Assembly (NCBI GenBank): GCA_015064955.1
Contig: SVRD01000011.1
Span: 1 to 60,940, forward strand
Direction of reading: 5' to 3'
DNA: 60,940 nt
From: Oscillospiraceae bacterium
GTDB lineage: Bacteria; Bacillota; Clostridia; Oscillospirales; CAG-382
Each line of letters opens with the position of its first letter. Position 1 is the first letter of the stretch. A program made the translations under genes and the position numbers. Under the pieces are notes generated by a model, which searched no databases, was not told the DNA's origin, and was given only the letters and a program-made list of their open reading frames with translations. This document shows positions 19,101 to 24,906 of the stretch, piece by piece.

Positions 19101-19377
19101 CGTTTTCGTCTTCAAAGTGTATTCTTTTGCCGTAATCCGCAACGATATAGCTGCCGTCGCTCATACGGAAGGTCTTGGTGTTTTCGGTGCGTCTGTCCTC
19201 TACCTCGCCGAGAACGTAGGGAGCAGATTCACCGTCCGAAACAGACAAATCGGATAAAGCTTCGTTTTCTTCGCTGTTTAATGCTTCTCCAATCTGTGCC
19301 AAAACCGAGGAGGGCAAGAAACAAAGAAGCATCACTAAGCTTAGCATTGCTGCTAAAAATCTTGTGGTGTTTTTCAT
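13105..19377 (-). CDS. Secreted RHS/YD-repeat polymorphic toxin (WapA-like)
   Basis: The start is ATG 19377 (MKNTTRFLAAML): AAAGGAAG stands 6 bases before it, inside a longer open frame. The 2,090-aa protein has a signal peptide ending in VLAQ, a DNRLRE-type domain with ordered beta strands (about 310-480; KARSIRVGYTGSVLDKMLI), the entry segment GYINGFNGNLVF, two carbohydrate-binding-like beta domains (about 880-1180), then YD repeats (about 1190-1830) and the RHS core end YLQSRYYDPTVGRFLNADG. After CNNNP the last about 190 residues form a variable tip, ending MCGGGINKDMFPVIEFVFK, without a known toxin family. Such proteins deliver the tip into neighbouring cells in Gram-positive contact killing. 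Two displaced tips downstream share its core nearly exactly and could replace its tip by recombination. Confidence 0.9.
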   Translation of the reverse strand: MKNTTRFLAAMLSLVMLLCFLPSSVLAQIGEALNSEENEALSDLSVSDGESAPYVLGEVEDRRTENTKTFRMSDGSYIVADYGKRIHFEDENGNLQDYDNSLAVSEIMTLDADDFAGADNAESDVYVKLANNSNSNNLLKIQKDDYKISLHLVGADKSKALEIHTPEAEPVGNDIDSATTLHKFSSGAIYRDILPSVDLEYLIYGGTVKENIIVKEQLDSYNFTFELKLEGINPVLQPDGSIALNSATGTETVMVIPKGIMYDANGASSNAVEYAIAHKNGNKYTLTVTASEEWINANERAFPVTVDPTFTPADNGANTEDIGINSSGVVSDYKARSIRVGYTGSVLDKMLIKASELPELPDSAVIVDAQLKLMKSSVTLATTVAVYTVSEDWSSATLTSSTIPENSTTVIDYHTINATSAMSEYRFDITKAAQYWYDNGKNTGVLLAPLSSGGNGYVNFKSSDSSNKPVITISYRDTKGIESQWSFSTQSAGSAGVGYINGFNGNLVFAHADMTTEGSVIPITVSHVYNSFQSDMEFTSGNDVNSPLTADYSNMKVGKGWKLSVQQTVKEVNIDNIPYIVYNDSDGTEHYFVEFNGEYVDEDGFGLTLAVSGSGENKEYRIENEYGNSYIFNSEGKIRHIVDVHGNKKRFTYNENGALYAIYYEPVESALIHQLVFAYNAEGALYRITNAYNQNDYVQFLYSESISGTPSVNDSGYLREIRYYNGSSLLNTVYYEYHEYTEDYANEGKNGSLKSARDGDTGYKVEYKYDKYEGRFRVRLAEESVGGTLGQRVGFEYDDKLFCVRTSGNDDSYGSTDDIFTYTLFDDFAQPICSYSKFNGDPEVLGTSYADYMPYESASETNYKLKTASVKGITKNNLLYNPNCEPSSEWIKMAEGDGYSASYTTAESYFGTGSLKLSSTDGGTGYASYTDSIYLTAGTYTLSAYVKLVNVQSTNGGFYLRCVNSGDYKTGTTNTAIDNGWQRVSHTFNIASAGEYDVVFSLDNAPGTAYVDCVQLEKGETLSDFNLVENGGFDSARKWSGSYTVANGSAVLSGLPTAQKRITQTIALSTPINTTFMLSGWAKADSASLATAGWDSANGIDPKSNRKFGVIAKLTYSDNSTDEFELSFNPDNTQKQFASTAIVPKKTDSSLTVTSIEITAAYDYNVNTAQFDDITLTIEPAQTYAYDEEGNLSTATDANGNDSVMHYHENGIDLTDYTAITGESFDYTYDSKHQVITASKTVGNTTQTANYTYDNYGNTTGVELSAGGNLKITSSASYTEYGNYISQTVNELGKVTKYNYDPVTKLLAYIENANSVQTAYIYDNRDRTSKIYLDSDKDGIPDTAEPQVAYLYANNRLSGIDTATTDYTLTYDIWGNVLSIKAGNYTLATYEYAANNGKLKKLTYGNGDYEEYVYDELERLVQTKLNGVTEYTVKYDANGRLYSLTENDSTHIYEYDSLDRLVRAWQKDANGNITVAVENSYDDLGRAKGSTYVVDDRTMSYEVNYKANSNLVNYVLMPTAGLQSSISYTYDEFERVTKKQNSFSSALNFYEQYGYYNYTDADNVQHTTSLVSTVTFGGNTTNAPSVVYSYTYDNLGNITQIRKDGVIINEYTYDSLGQLTCEEDAVAGKTYIYYYDKSGNITQKDSYPFAEGATMGDYISYIASQKETVGTYIYNNSTWGDLLGVYNGKIILYDAIGNPINWHNATGLTWEARELQSISLSGGSSVSYSHNSNGIRTQKVYNNAANQSTAVHFYTLDGANIIRERVVATAGSVPTYDLYYLYDESGSVAGLIYNNQHYYFQKNLQGDVIRILNNYGTVVVEYSYDAWGKVISTTGSMASTLGQYNPFRYRSYYYDTETGFYYLQSRYYDPTVGRFLNADGIIGANGGIEGYNMFAYCNNNPINSTDINGNEKTDMKGEYDFEYGTVTIDLEAYGNSAKPMANAIKVENQTITITLPNGVTVTFVINKNNISVSPYVYGILQQQGYNVYCGIVNGEIQCGIMSYDTGASRVTFKGTYKPNVVDNDAHEDGDSNNDEDRNYSDNIPNAYSGHYEGNSNPGSISPALADMDMQRMCGGGINKDMFPVIEFVFK

Positions 19378-19473
19378 TGGTTGTCTTCCTTTCAAAAAGA
19401 AATATTGTGTGTTTTCTATGTAAAACGGCTATTCGCCGTATTATAGTCCGAATCGCGCTCTTTTTTGACAACG

Positions 19474-19513
19474 TAAAAAAGCCCGAACTAACCCCTTGGG
19501 GAAGTTCGAGCTT
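19474..19513 (-). terminator. Terminator hairpin in the RHS leader
   Basis: On the minus strand GCTCGAACTTCCCC pairs with GGGGTTAGTTCGGGC (one bulge) and is followed by six T. It lies between the RHS promoter and its start codon, so it should limit read-through unless relieved. Confidence 0.7.
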
Positions 19514-19629
19514 CGAAAAACGTTTGTATTGGCTTGTACGGCGCGGAGCGATTCTTCTTCATAACTTCGTACCTGTAACGTAAAATCTGTTGATGTCTTG
19601 CAATCAGCATGGTTCTGCGTTGCATTCAT

Positions 19630-19658
19630 ATTATATAGGAATTATTGCCATTTGTCAA
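19630..19658 (-). promoter_or_regulatory. Consensus SigA promoter of the RHS locus
   Basis: Minus strand TTGACA (19658-19653), exactly 17 bp, then TATAAT (19635-19630). The leader to the RHS start is about 250 bases and carries the terminator hairpin at 19474-19513. Confidence 0.85.
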
Positions 19659-19813
19659 GATGTTAAACGAACACTTATAATACACAATACTGTCACACAT
19701 TTCGTAACATCACATCTAAAAGCTATCCTCATTCGATATCCTAATTTATCTGTTTTTTATAAGCGAGAAACAATACTTTTTTATCAAGCATACGATCCAT
19801 CAATCATCTTCCA

Positions 19814-20794
19814 TCAATCATCACGCTCAATAATCTTCAAAGCTTCCGCTTCGGACAATTCACCGCGAAGATATTTGTCTCTCGCTTCGGTAGCGGCATC
19901 GTTCCATACATAGAATTCGTCATAGGTTATGCCTTTTGGCGACATATAAATCTTACCGTCATTGCGCTCATAGCGACGGTACATTTTTCGTTTTGCTCTG
20001 TCGAATGCTTCTACAACCTTATCGGTTCTGACCATCATTTTGTGTTTTAGGCTTGGCGCAAGATCCTTGCAGGTCTTGTCGCCTTGAAGAACTCGGTCGC
20101 AGTATTTGGTTCCTTTGCTTGTTTTGGGTACGAAATATCTGCCGCAACACTCACAGCGTGTTATTTTCGGTTTGGTGGATAGGAACTGCATCAAAAGGAA
20201 TACGTAATATTCTGTTAAATTGCGGAAGAAATATCTGGCAGTAAGTTCTCCGTCAAAGGTCAATTCCTGCTTGAACATTACTTGGGAGAGAAAATAATGT
20301 TCACCTTCTCCGTCAATGGTATTCTCGGTGTAAATATTATAAAAGGTATCGTTAATAAACAAATTGAAATCTATGATTTCACGAAGGCGTTCTATAATTG
20401 CGAATTTCGCAATCTCAATATATTCAATCGAGTAATCGCAAATAGGCATTGAATCTTCGATTGAAGCTTCAGTTAATACAGCAGTAATCGGTGATGTTTC
20501 CATTAATTCGCCAAGCAATGCAAAAGTGGTTGAAATAAATCTATCGAAATATTTATAATCCGCTTCGGTCGGTTTTTCTTTTCCTTCGGTCTTAATCTCG
20601 TCAGCGATTTCTTGAATATAATCTACAACCTGTGAATACGGTCCGAAATTCAATTCAGAAAACTCTATAATCTCATCCTTAATCGTGGTACGAGGTAATT
20701 CTTTCTCGCCCGAATTTGTGATGAGATTTCTTTTTATATAACCGTCTTTTTCTAAGGTTACGTATAATCCCGCTTGAGGTTTCATTATTTGCAT
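19814..20794 (-). CDS. DUF6076-like zinc-knuckle protein of mobile elements
   Basis: 326 aa. The C-terminal third holds a metal-site pattern CECCGRYFVPKTSKGTKYC, with a further Cys in KTCKDL, the mark of DUF6076-like proteins that accompany mobilisable elements in clostridia. The N-terminal two thirds are helical, with no catalytic motif I recognise. GGTGG precedes ATG 20794. It lies 58 bp behind the relaxase remnant on the same strand, inside the 15.3-kb insertion. A DNA- or RNA-binding role is inferred from the Cys cluster. Confidence 0.6.
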   Translation of the reverse strand: MQIMKPQAGLYVTLEKDGYIKRNLITNSGEKELPRTTIKDEIIEFSELNFGPYSQVVDYIQEIADEIKTEGKEKPTEADYKYFDRFISTTFALLGELMETSPITAVLTEASIEDSMPICDYSIEYIEIAKFAIIERLREIIDFNLFINDTFYNIYTENTIDGEGEHYFLSQVMFKQELTFDGELTARYFFRNLTEYYVFLLMQFLSTKPKITRCECCGRYFVPKTSKGTKYCDRVLQGDKTCKDLAPSLKHKMMVRTDKVVEAFDRAKRKMYRRYERNDGKIYMSPKGITYDEFYVWNDAATEARDKYLRGELSEAEALKIIERDD

Positions 20795-20852
20795 ACATCC
20801 ACCACCTTCTGTGTAAAAGTGAACTTTGTCTGTTTTTTCTCAAAACACCTTC

Positions 20853-21593
20853 TCATTCACACAAGCCGCTCTGCTGCTCGTACTCTTCTTTGGTACAGTA
20901 GCAGACGAATGCTTGAGGTGATATCTTGCGTCCGAGTATCTGCTCGAGACGCTCTTTTTCTTCCCAGTCCATTTCGGTGAGCTGTCTTGGCGTGTAGGCT
21001 TCTCTCGGCGGTACGGCAGATAGAACGTTGCCAATCATACGGAACAGCCCCGAGGTCACCGTCATATTCATATCCTCATCGTGTTCGGGAGTTTTGTAGC
21101 TTCGGTACGTTTCCGCAAGCACTCCGTTGCTGCCGCCCATGGCAAAGTAAAGCTCGATATTGGATTTGAGAAACCGCTCATCGAAGAGCTTGTTGTCACG
21201 GCAGGTATATCCTTCGGGTGTGGTGAAGGTCATATACTTGTAATCCGAATACCACTTGACGCTGTAACCGTGTCGTTCCATACATTCGATGAAAGCCTCG
21301 GGGGTGGGGCTGCATTCAAGTGCCCAATCAAGAAATACACACAGACGCTTTTTCCATTTGGGATATCTTCCATAGGTGCATTTCTCTTCGGTTACCGACA
21401 GTCCGCGCTCACGGCACAGCTTGTTGGAGTACTCCTTCACCTTCAGCATATCGTCCCTTGACTGGTGAAACTTCTTTCCGTTTTCGAAGTTCACCGAATT
21501 GAAAACGATGTGATTGTGAATATGCGCCTCGTTAAACTGTCCGTCCTGTATCCAAGACACGCCTTGCGCTAAAACATCCTTATGAGAAGTAGC
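20853..21593 (-). pseudogene. MobA/VirD2-type relaxase, N-terminus lost
   Basis: The frame encodes the relaxase metal-site motif HIHNHIVFNSVNF followed by GKKFHQSRDD, and SNKLCRERGLSVTE, typical of mobilisation relaxases of clostridial elements. The first about 100 residues, including the catalytic Tyr, are missing. Upstream of 21593 the frame runs into hairpin array 3, so the first 13 codons of the open frame (to 21635) are not relaxase sequence. The extreme 22 bp are the right inverted end of the insertion. The C-terminal part (about 245 aa) appears intact. It cannot be a working relaxase as it stands. Confidence 0.75.
21572..21593 (-). repeat. Right 22-bp inverted end of the 15.3-kb insertion
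   Basis: Reverse complement of 6324-6345, without mismatch. The two bases following it on each side differ, then TA marks the junction to the split hairpin (21596-21597). Confidence 0.7.
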
Positions 21594-21608
21594 GCTATGC
21601 AAGTCTTT

Positions 21609-21810
21609 TTTCAACGAAATTTGCCCTTGGGGCAAGTGAAATAGCTTCGCTGTGAAATATTTGCTTCGCTGTGAAATATTTGCTTCGCAAATGTGAAATA
21701 TTCGCAGACGCGAATGTAGGCAAATTTCATTTCACATCGAACGAAGTGAGATATTTCACAATTTCCACAAGGAAATTATTTCACATTCGGCATAAGCCGA
21801 ATATTTCACT
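21609..21810 (+). repeat. Multi-hairpin array, copy 3
   Basis: It starts like copy 2 (AAATTTGCCC with outer partner GGCAAATTT near 21719) and has one extra GCTTCGCTGTGAAATATTT unit. The right half is different: TCGaacgaaGTGA-type, AATTTCCacaaGGAAATT and TTCGGCataaGCCGAA, still separated by ATTTCAC. So array length and hairpins vary while the spacer grammar is kept. Confidence 0.8.
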
Positions 21811-21819
21811 AAAAACCTA

Positions 21820-21924
21820 CCGCAACAAGTTGCGGACGATATACACGCCTTCGGCGTGATTGAGATGCGAGAATGCGGAAAGCGCTTGAATCACCTTGCA
21901 AATCTCGTCACAGTTCTCCGTTAA
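21820..21924 (+). pseudogene. Possible MobC-like fragment
   Basis: About 34 codons read PQQVADDIHAFGVIEMREC then GKRLNHLANLVTVLR before TAA. The pattern of a conserved Arg-Glu, Gly and Leu-Asn-x-Leu-Ala resembles the C-terminal part of MobC-type relaxosome proteins. No start is present, and array 3 cuts it off. It faces away from the relaxase remnant. The rest of 21925-22045 shows no gene I can support. Confidence 0.3.
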
Positions 21925-22048
21925 TACTCCGCAAGCCCGCGGAAACTTTCAACTCCCATCATCGCCAAAGGGTTACTGTACCCTCTGCAAAATCGGCACG
22001 CATCTGAATCAGCCACTCACGGTTTTGCATCTGAATCGGCGTTACATC

Positions 22049-22085
22049 AAAAAAAATCTCCCCGAATGAACGGGGAGATTTTATA
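22049..22085. terminator. Bidirectional terminator
   Basis: AAAAAAATCTCCCCG with CGGGGAGATTTTATA, an 8-bp GC-rich stem around AATGAA with A and T tracts on both sides. It closes the minus-strand gene that ends at 22099. Confidence 0.85.
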
Positions 22086-22098
22086 TTTTCTATACTGT

Positions 22099-22932
22099 TT
22101 ACGGCTCGATATCTACGCCGAGAAGCTCGCAAAGCTCCTCGATCTCGTTGTATCGTTTATTCTTCAAATATGTTCTGCCGTCTTCGCCTCTGACACTGAA
22201 CACAGCCTCGTCGGACGCGATCAGCTCGGTCACCTTGATCTCAAACGCAAAGGAGTCGGGATAATCGCCCTCGACGTCAGAGCCGATACATTCAAGCTCG
22301 ATAATATCGCCGTGTATCTCATAAGTACCGTATTCATAGGGGAATCCCATCGGGACAACCTCCCAGCCGTCCGCTTCATAGCCGAAAAGCTCGGGCGCAT
22401 TGGGAGCATACATAAATTCGGCACCGCCGAAATTGAAGACTCCGTCCTCGGAAAAGATATAAACACTCGTATCAATATAATCGCCGCTGCGGTATGCGGT
22501 TTCCCAAGTGCCGACGATGATATCCTTTATCTGCTCCTCGGTAACGGTGATCCCGTTGCCCGAATCGCTTTCGTTTTTATCGTTTTCGCTTTCTTCCTGC
22601 TCGGGAATGCTTTCCGCCGTGCTCTTTTCATCAACAAACTGCGACTTGTCGCCCGGCGTAATAATGGTTATATTACCGCCCGAGGTAGCGCCGTAGATAA
22701 ACGAAACGTCGCCGACAAACGAAACGTCGTCTCCGCCGACCGCTTCGTTCGGTCCGTCTTTTGAATCGTTTTTCGTCATAAACATCATCACGCCAACGCC
22801 GATAGCGACACCGATAACAAGAACAATACCCAATTTTATAAGGTTGAACGCGCGCTTTGTAATCAAAATAAACAGCACAAACGCGATAACGACGACCGCG
22901 CCCGCACCCAAGCCAAGAGCAGCAAATGTCAT
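22099..22932 (-). CDS. Membrane-anchored protein of unknown function
   Basis: 277 aa. Two hydrophobic helices stand at the N-terminus (about 5-25 and 32-52), then a Ser/Glu/Asp-rich linker (residues 60-130), then a beta-rich domain. The latter opens with IKDIIVGTWETAYRSGDYID and continues VYIFSEDGVFNFGG and YEYGTYEIHGDIIELECIGS, the strand pattern of small lipocalin-like stress domains. The topology suggests the domain is outside the cell. Preceded by AAAGGAG. It stands next to the divergent ECF sigma operon, but a link is not shown. Confidence 0.7.
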   Translation of the reverse strand: MTFAALGLGAGAVVVIAFVLFILITKRAFNLIKLGIVLVIGVAIGVGVMMFMTKNDSKDGPNEAVGGDDVSFVGDVSFIYGATSGGNITIITPGDKSQFVDEKSTAESIPEQEESENDKNESDSGNGITVTEEQIKDIIVGTWETAYRSGDYIDTSVYIFSEDGVFNFGGAEFMYAPNAPELFGYEADGWEVVPMGFPYEYGTYEIHGDIIELECIGSDVEGDYPDSFAFEIKVTELIASDEAVFSVRGEDGRTYLKNKRYNEIEELCELLGVDIEP

Positions 22933-23026
22933 AATATTTCTCCTTTAACACTCATATTTTAATATTCTGTTCACATTATAACACACCTAAACCCAAAAAT
23001 CAACCGCGTAAATATACTATCGCCGC

Positions 23027-23055
23027 TTGACAAAATCATTTTGTAACGCTATGCT
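23027..23055 (+). promoter_or_regulatory. SigA-type promoter of the ECF operon
   Basis: TTGACA (23027-23032), 17 bp, TATGCT (23050-23055). It overlaps the candidate ECF promoter at 23042-23069. Confidence 0.5.
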
Positions 23056-23069
23056 GTTTTCGGTATCTA
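23042..23069 (+). promoter_or_regulatory. Candidate autoregulatory ECF promoter
   Basis: TGTAAC, 16 bp, TATCTA. The AAC core in the -35 and the short -10 resemble ECF sigma promoters (family consensus TGAAAC-N16-CGTATA). It lies 33 bases before the sigma gene. Confidence 0.4.
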
Positions 23070-23101
23070 ATATATGAAGCACAAAGGAAAGGGGTGATAA
23101 A

Positions 23102-23581
23102 ATGGCTGATATCGAATTTTTATATTCGCAGTATTTCGGGTTTATTTGCAAATTCTTGCTTTCGCACTGTAGGGATATCGACCTTGCGGAAGAGCTCACG
23201 CAGGAAACCTTTTTCAGAGCGTTTATGAACATACGTCAGCTCCGCGATGATTCAAAGGCGGTCTGCTGGCTGTGCTCGATAGCGAGAAATCTGCTCAATT
23301 CCCACTACAACCGAATAAGCCGTTTGTCACCGCTCGACGAGGCAGGCGAGATCGCATCGAAGCAGGATGTCGAGTACGAGGTCGAAACAAAAATGCTTTC
23401 CGACCGCGCGATGACCGCCTTGAAAGCGCTCGAGGAGCCCTACCGCGAGGTATTTATGCTCTCCTTTTTCGCCTCGCTCCCGCTCAGCAAGATCAGCCGT
23501 CTTTTCGGCAAAAGCGAAAGCTGGGCGAGAGTCACCCTCTACCGTGCAAAACAAAAAATCATAGAGGAGATACAACAATGA
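23102..23581 (+). CDS. ECF-type RNA polymerase sigma factor
   Basis: 159 aa. Region 2 covers about residues 5-70 (LYSQYFGFICKFLLSHC, DLAEELTQETFFRAF), followed by a short linker and region 4 (YREVFMLSFFASLPLSKISR, then GKSESWARVTLYRAKQKI), a complete helix-turn-helix. GGAAAGGGGTG precedes ATG 23102. Its stop codon overlaps the ATG of a zf-HC2 membrane protein (ATGA), the classical sigma/anti-sigma pair. The signal it answers is unknown; envelope stress is the usual theme. Confidence 0.92.
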   Translation: MADIEFLYSQYFGFICKFLLSHCRDIDLAEELTQETFFRAFMNIRQLRDDSKAVCWLCSIARNLLNSHYNRISRLSPLDEAGEIASKQDVEYEVETKMLSDRAMTALKALEEPYREVFMLSFFASLPLSKISRLFGKSESWARVTLYRAKQKIIEEIQQ

Positions 23582-24168
23582 ACTGTGATATCATCAAGGA
23601 TCTTATACCGCTTTATATCGACGGCGCCTGCTCCGACGAAAGCAAATATGCTGTCGAAACGCATCTGACAAAATGCGAGTCCTGCAAAATTCACTATGAA
23701 ACAATGTCTGCCCCCCTCGAATACGAGCAGAAAACGCAAAAGGTCAAAAAAGCCCATAAAATACAGCTTTTCAAGGCAAGTATTCTTCAATCCGCGCTGT
23801 TTTTCGTTTCCTTCCTCGTCATCACTGTCGGCGTCGCGCTCGAGGCGGCAACCGGTATCAACGACGACAACGGCTATTGGGCAAAAACGCTTGTTATCCC
23901 CGCAACAGGATTTCTGCTCTCGCTTGCGAACTGGTTCTTTGTCCGTCTTTATAAATCGCGTGATTCATTCGCGTTTGCAAGCGCGGTGACAACCTTTGCC
24001 TGTATATGTATCTGCGGCTCGTGGGGCATCTGGCACTATTCGGGATTCTTTCAGATCGCGCTGCTCAGCTGTGGATTGGTTTATATAAACGTCTTTATCA
24101 CCATAGGGCTCACCGCCGCCTCCGCTTTCCTCTCCTCGCTCTATGCAAAGCTTCTCGGCAAGGAATAA
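23578..24168 (+). CDS. zf-HC2 anti-sigma factor, membrane protein
   Basis: 196 aa. The N-terminal cytoplasmic domain has the zinc anti-sigma motif HLTKCESC after LIPLYIDGACSDESKYAVET, as in proteins that hold ECF sigma factors at the membrane. Four to five hydrophobic helices follow from about residue 65 (SALFFVSFLVITVGVALEA to FITIGLTAASAFLSSLYAKL). Start ATG 23578 overlaps the sigma stop by 4 bases, giving translational coupling. The many helices make it more of an integral sensor than the single-span type. Confidence 0.85.
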   Translation: MNCDIIKDLIPLYIDGACSDESKYAVETHLTKCESCKIHYETMSAPLEYEQKTQKVKKAHKIQLFKASILQSALFFVSFLVITVGVALEAATGINDDNGYWAKTLVIPATGFLLSLANWFFVRLYKSRDSFAFASAVTTFACICICGSWGIWHYSGFFQIALLSCGLVYINVFITIGLTAASAFLSSLYAKLLGKE

Positions 24169-24197
24169 TAGGCAGACTGCGATTTTACGGTTACGGT

Positions 24198-24245
24198 TAC
24201 GGATTATTTAAGGGGACTTTTCCGAAAGTCCCCTTAACAACCCTC
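24198..24245 (+). repeat. Terminator repeat, left copy flanking the next gene
   Basis: GGATTATTTAA, then stem GGGGACTTT/AAAGTCCCC, then TTAACAACCCTCAAAAGC. An inverted copy with an altered but still paired stem lies at 24846-24900, so the gene between is bracketed. Confidence 0.7.
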
Positions 24246-24261
24246 AAAAGCTTTTAAAATT

Positions 24262-24783
24262 ATGAATTACAAAAGACTTTTCAAGCTGCTTGCACTTATC
24301 ACTCTCGCAACGGCGCTGTCCTTCCTTTTGACCTTTTGTCCGCTCCACTTTTTAGACGGCAACAGAGCATCGCAGGTGACGGCGCAAAGCTTTCTTTTGC
24401 TCGAAAGGAGCGAGCTTCAAACACTCGATTCCTATATCTGCTCGTTCGACTCCGGCGGCACCGTCTATCTCGACGACGCAAGCTTTATATTGCTCAAAAG
24501 CGTCGAAAACCGCACCCCCGATATCGAGGAAAGAGAGATTCTTGCGGCGATAGCGTCGCTTAAATCAATGGGCGCGGAAAGCTTCCACTCCGACGAAAAC
24601 GGATATCATATCGTCATCTGGACAAATCTTTCCGACTTCGGCGCAGGTATAGTTTATTCCCGCGACGGCAGCGAGGAAACGGCAAAGCGGCAGATACAGT
24701 TTCTCACAAAGCTGACAAGGCTTAACGAAAACGGATTTTTCTACTACGAATCCGACTACAACAAATACCGCAAGGAACACTGA
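24262..24783 (+). CDS. Exported or membrane-tethered protein of unknown function
   Basis: 173 aa. One N-terminal hydrophobic helix (about residues 8-28, LLALITLATALSFLLTF) serves as signal or anchor; no lipobox is placed correctly. The rest is a small mixed domain (SICSFDSGGTVYL-like strand near 60, then IEEREILAAIASLKSMGAES) ending FYYESDYNKYRKEH. I recognise no family. It lies behind the ECF operon but is separated by a terminator-type repeat, and closed by a second terminator (24784-24823), so it is probably monocistronic. Confidence 0.65.
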   Translation: MNYKRLFKLLALITLATALSFLLTFCPLHFLDGNRASQVTAQSFLLLERSELQTLDSYICSFDSGGTVYLDDASFILLKSVENRTPDIEEREILAAIASLKSMGAESFHSDENGYHIVIWTNLSDFGAGIVYSRDGSEETAKRQIQFLTKLTRLNENGFFYYESDYNKYRKEH

Positions 24784-24823
24784 AAAACCGCGTTATCCCA
24801 ACCATTCGGGACAACGCGGCTTT
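24784..24823 (+). terminator. Terminator
   Basis: CCGCGTTATCC pairs with GGGACAACGCGG (one wobble/mismatch) and is followed by CTTTTATCTTTTTTT, directly after the stop codon of the preceding gene. Confidence 0.8.
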
Positions 24824-24845
24824 TATCTTTTTTTAAAAGGTTTTT

Positions 24846-24900
24846 GAGGGTTGTTAATGGGACTTTTTTCAAAAAGTCCCATTAAATAATCCGTAATCCA
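24846..24900 (-). repeat. Terminator repeat, right inverted copy
   Basis: Read on the minus strand it has CGGATTATTTAA, stem TGGGACTTTTT/AAAAAGTCCCA, then TTAACAACCCTCAAAAACC, the same order as 24198-24245 with changed, still complementary, stem bases. Confidence 0.7.
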
Positions 24901-24906
24901 CCCAAA

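Noticed and set aside
19460-19640. T-box or known riboswitch in the RHS leader
   Set aside because: No T-box sequence or other known aptamer core was found; only a terminator hairpin is supported.
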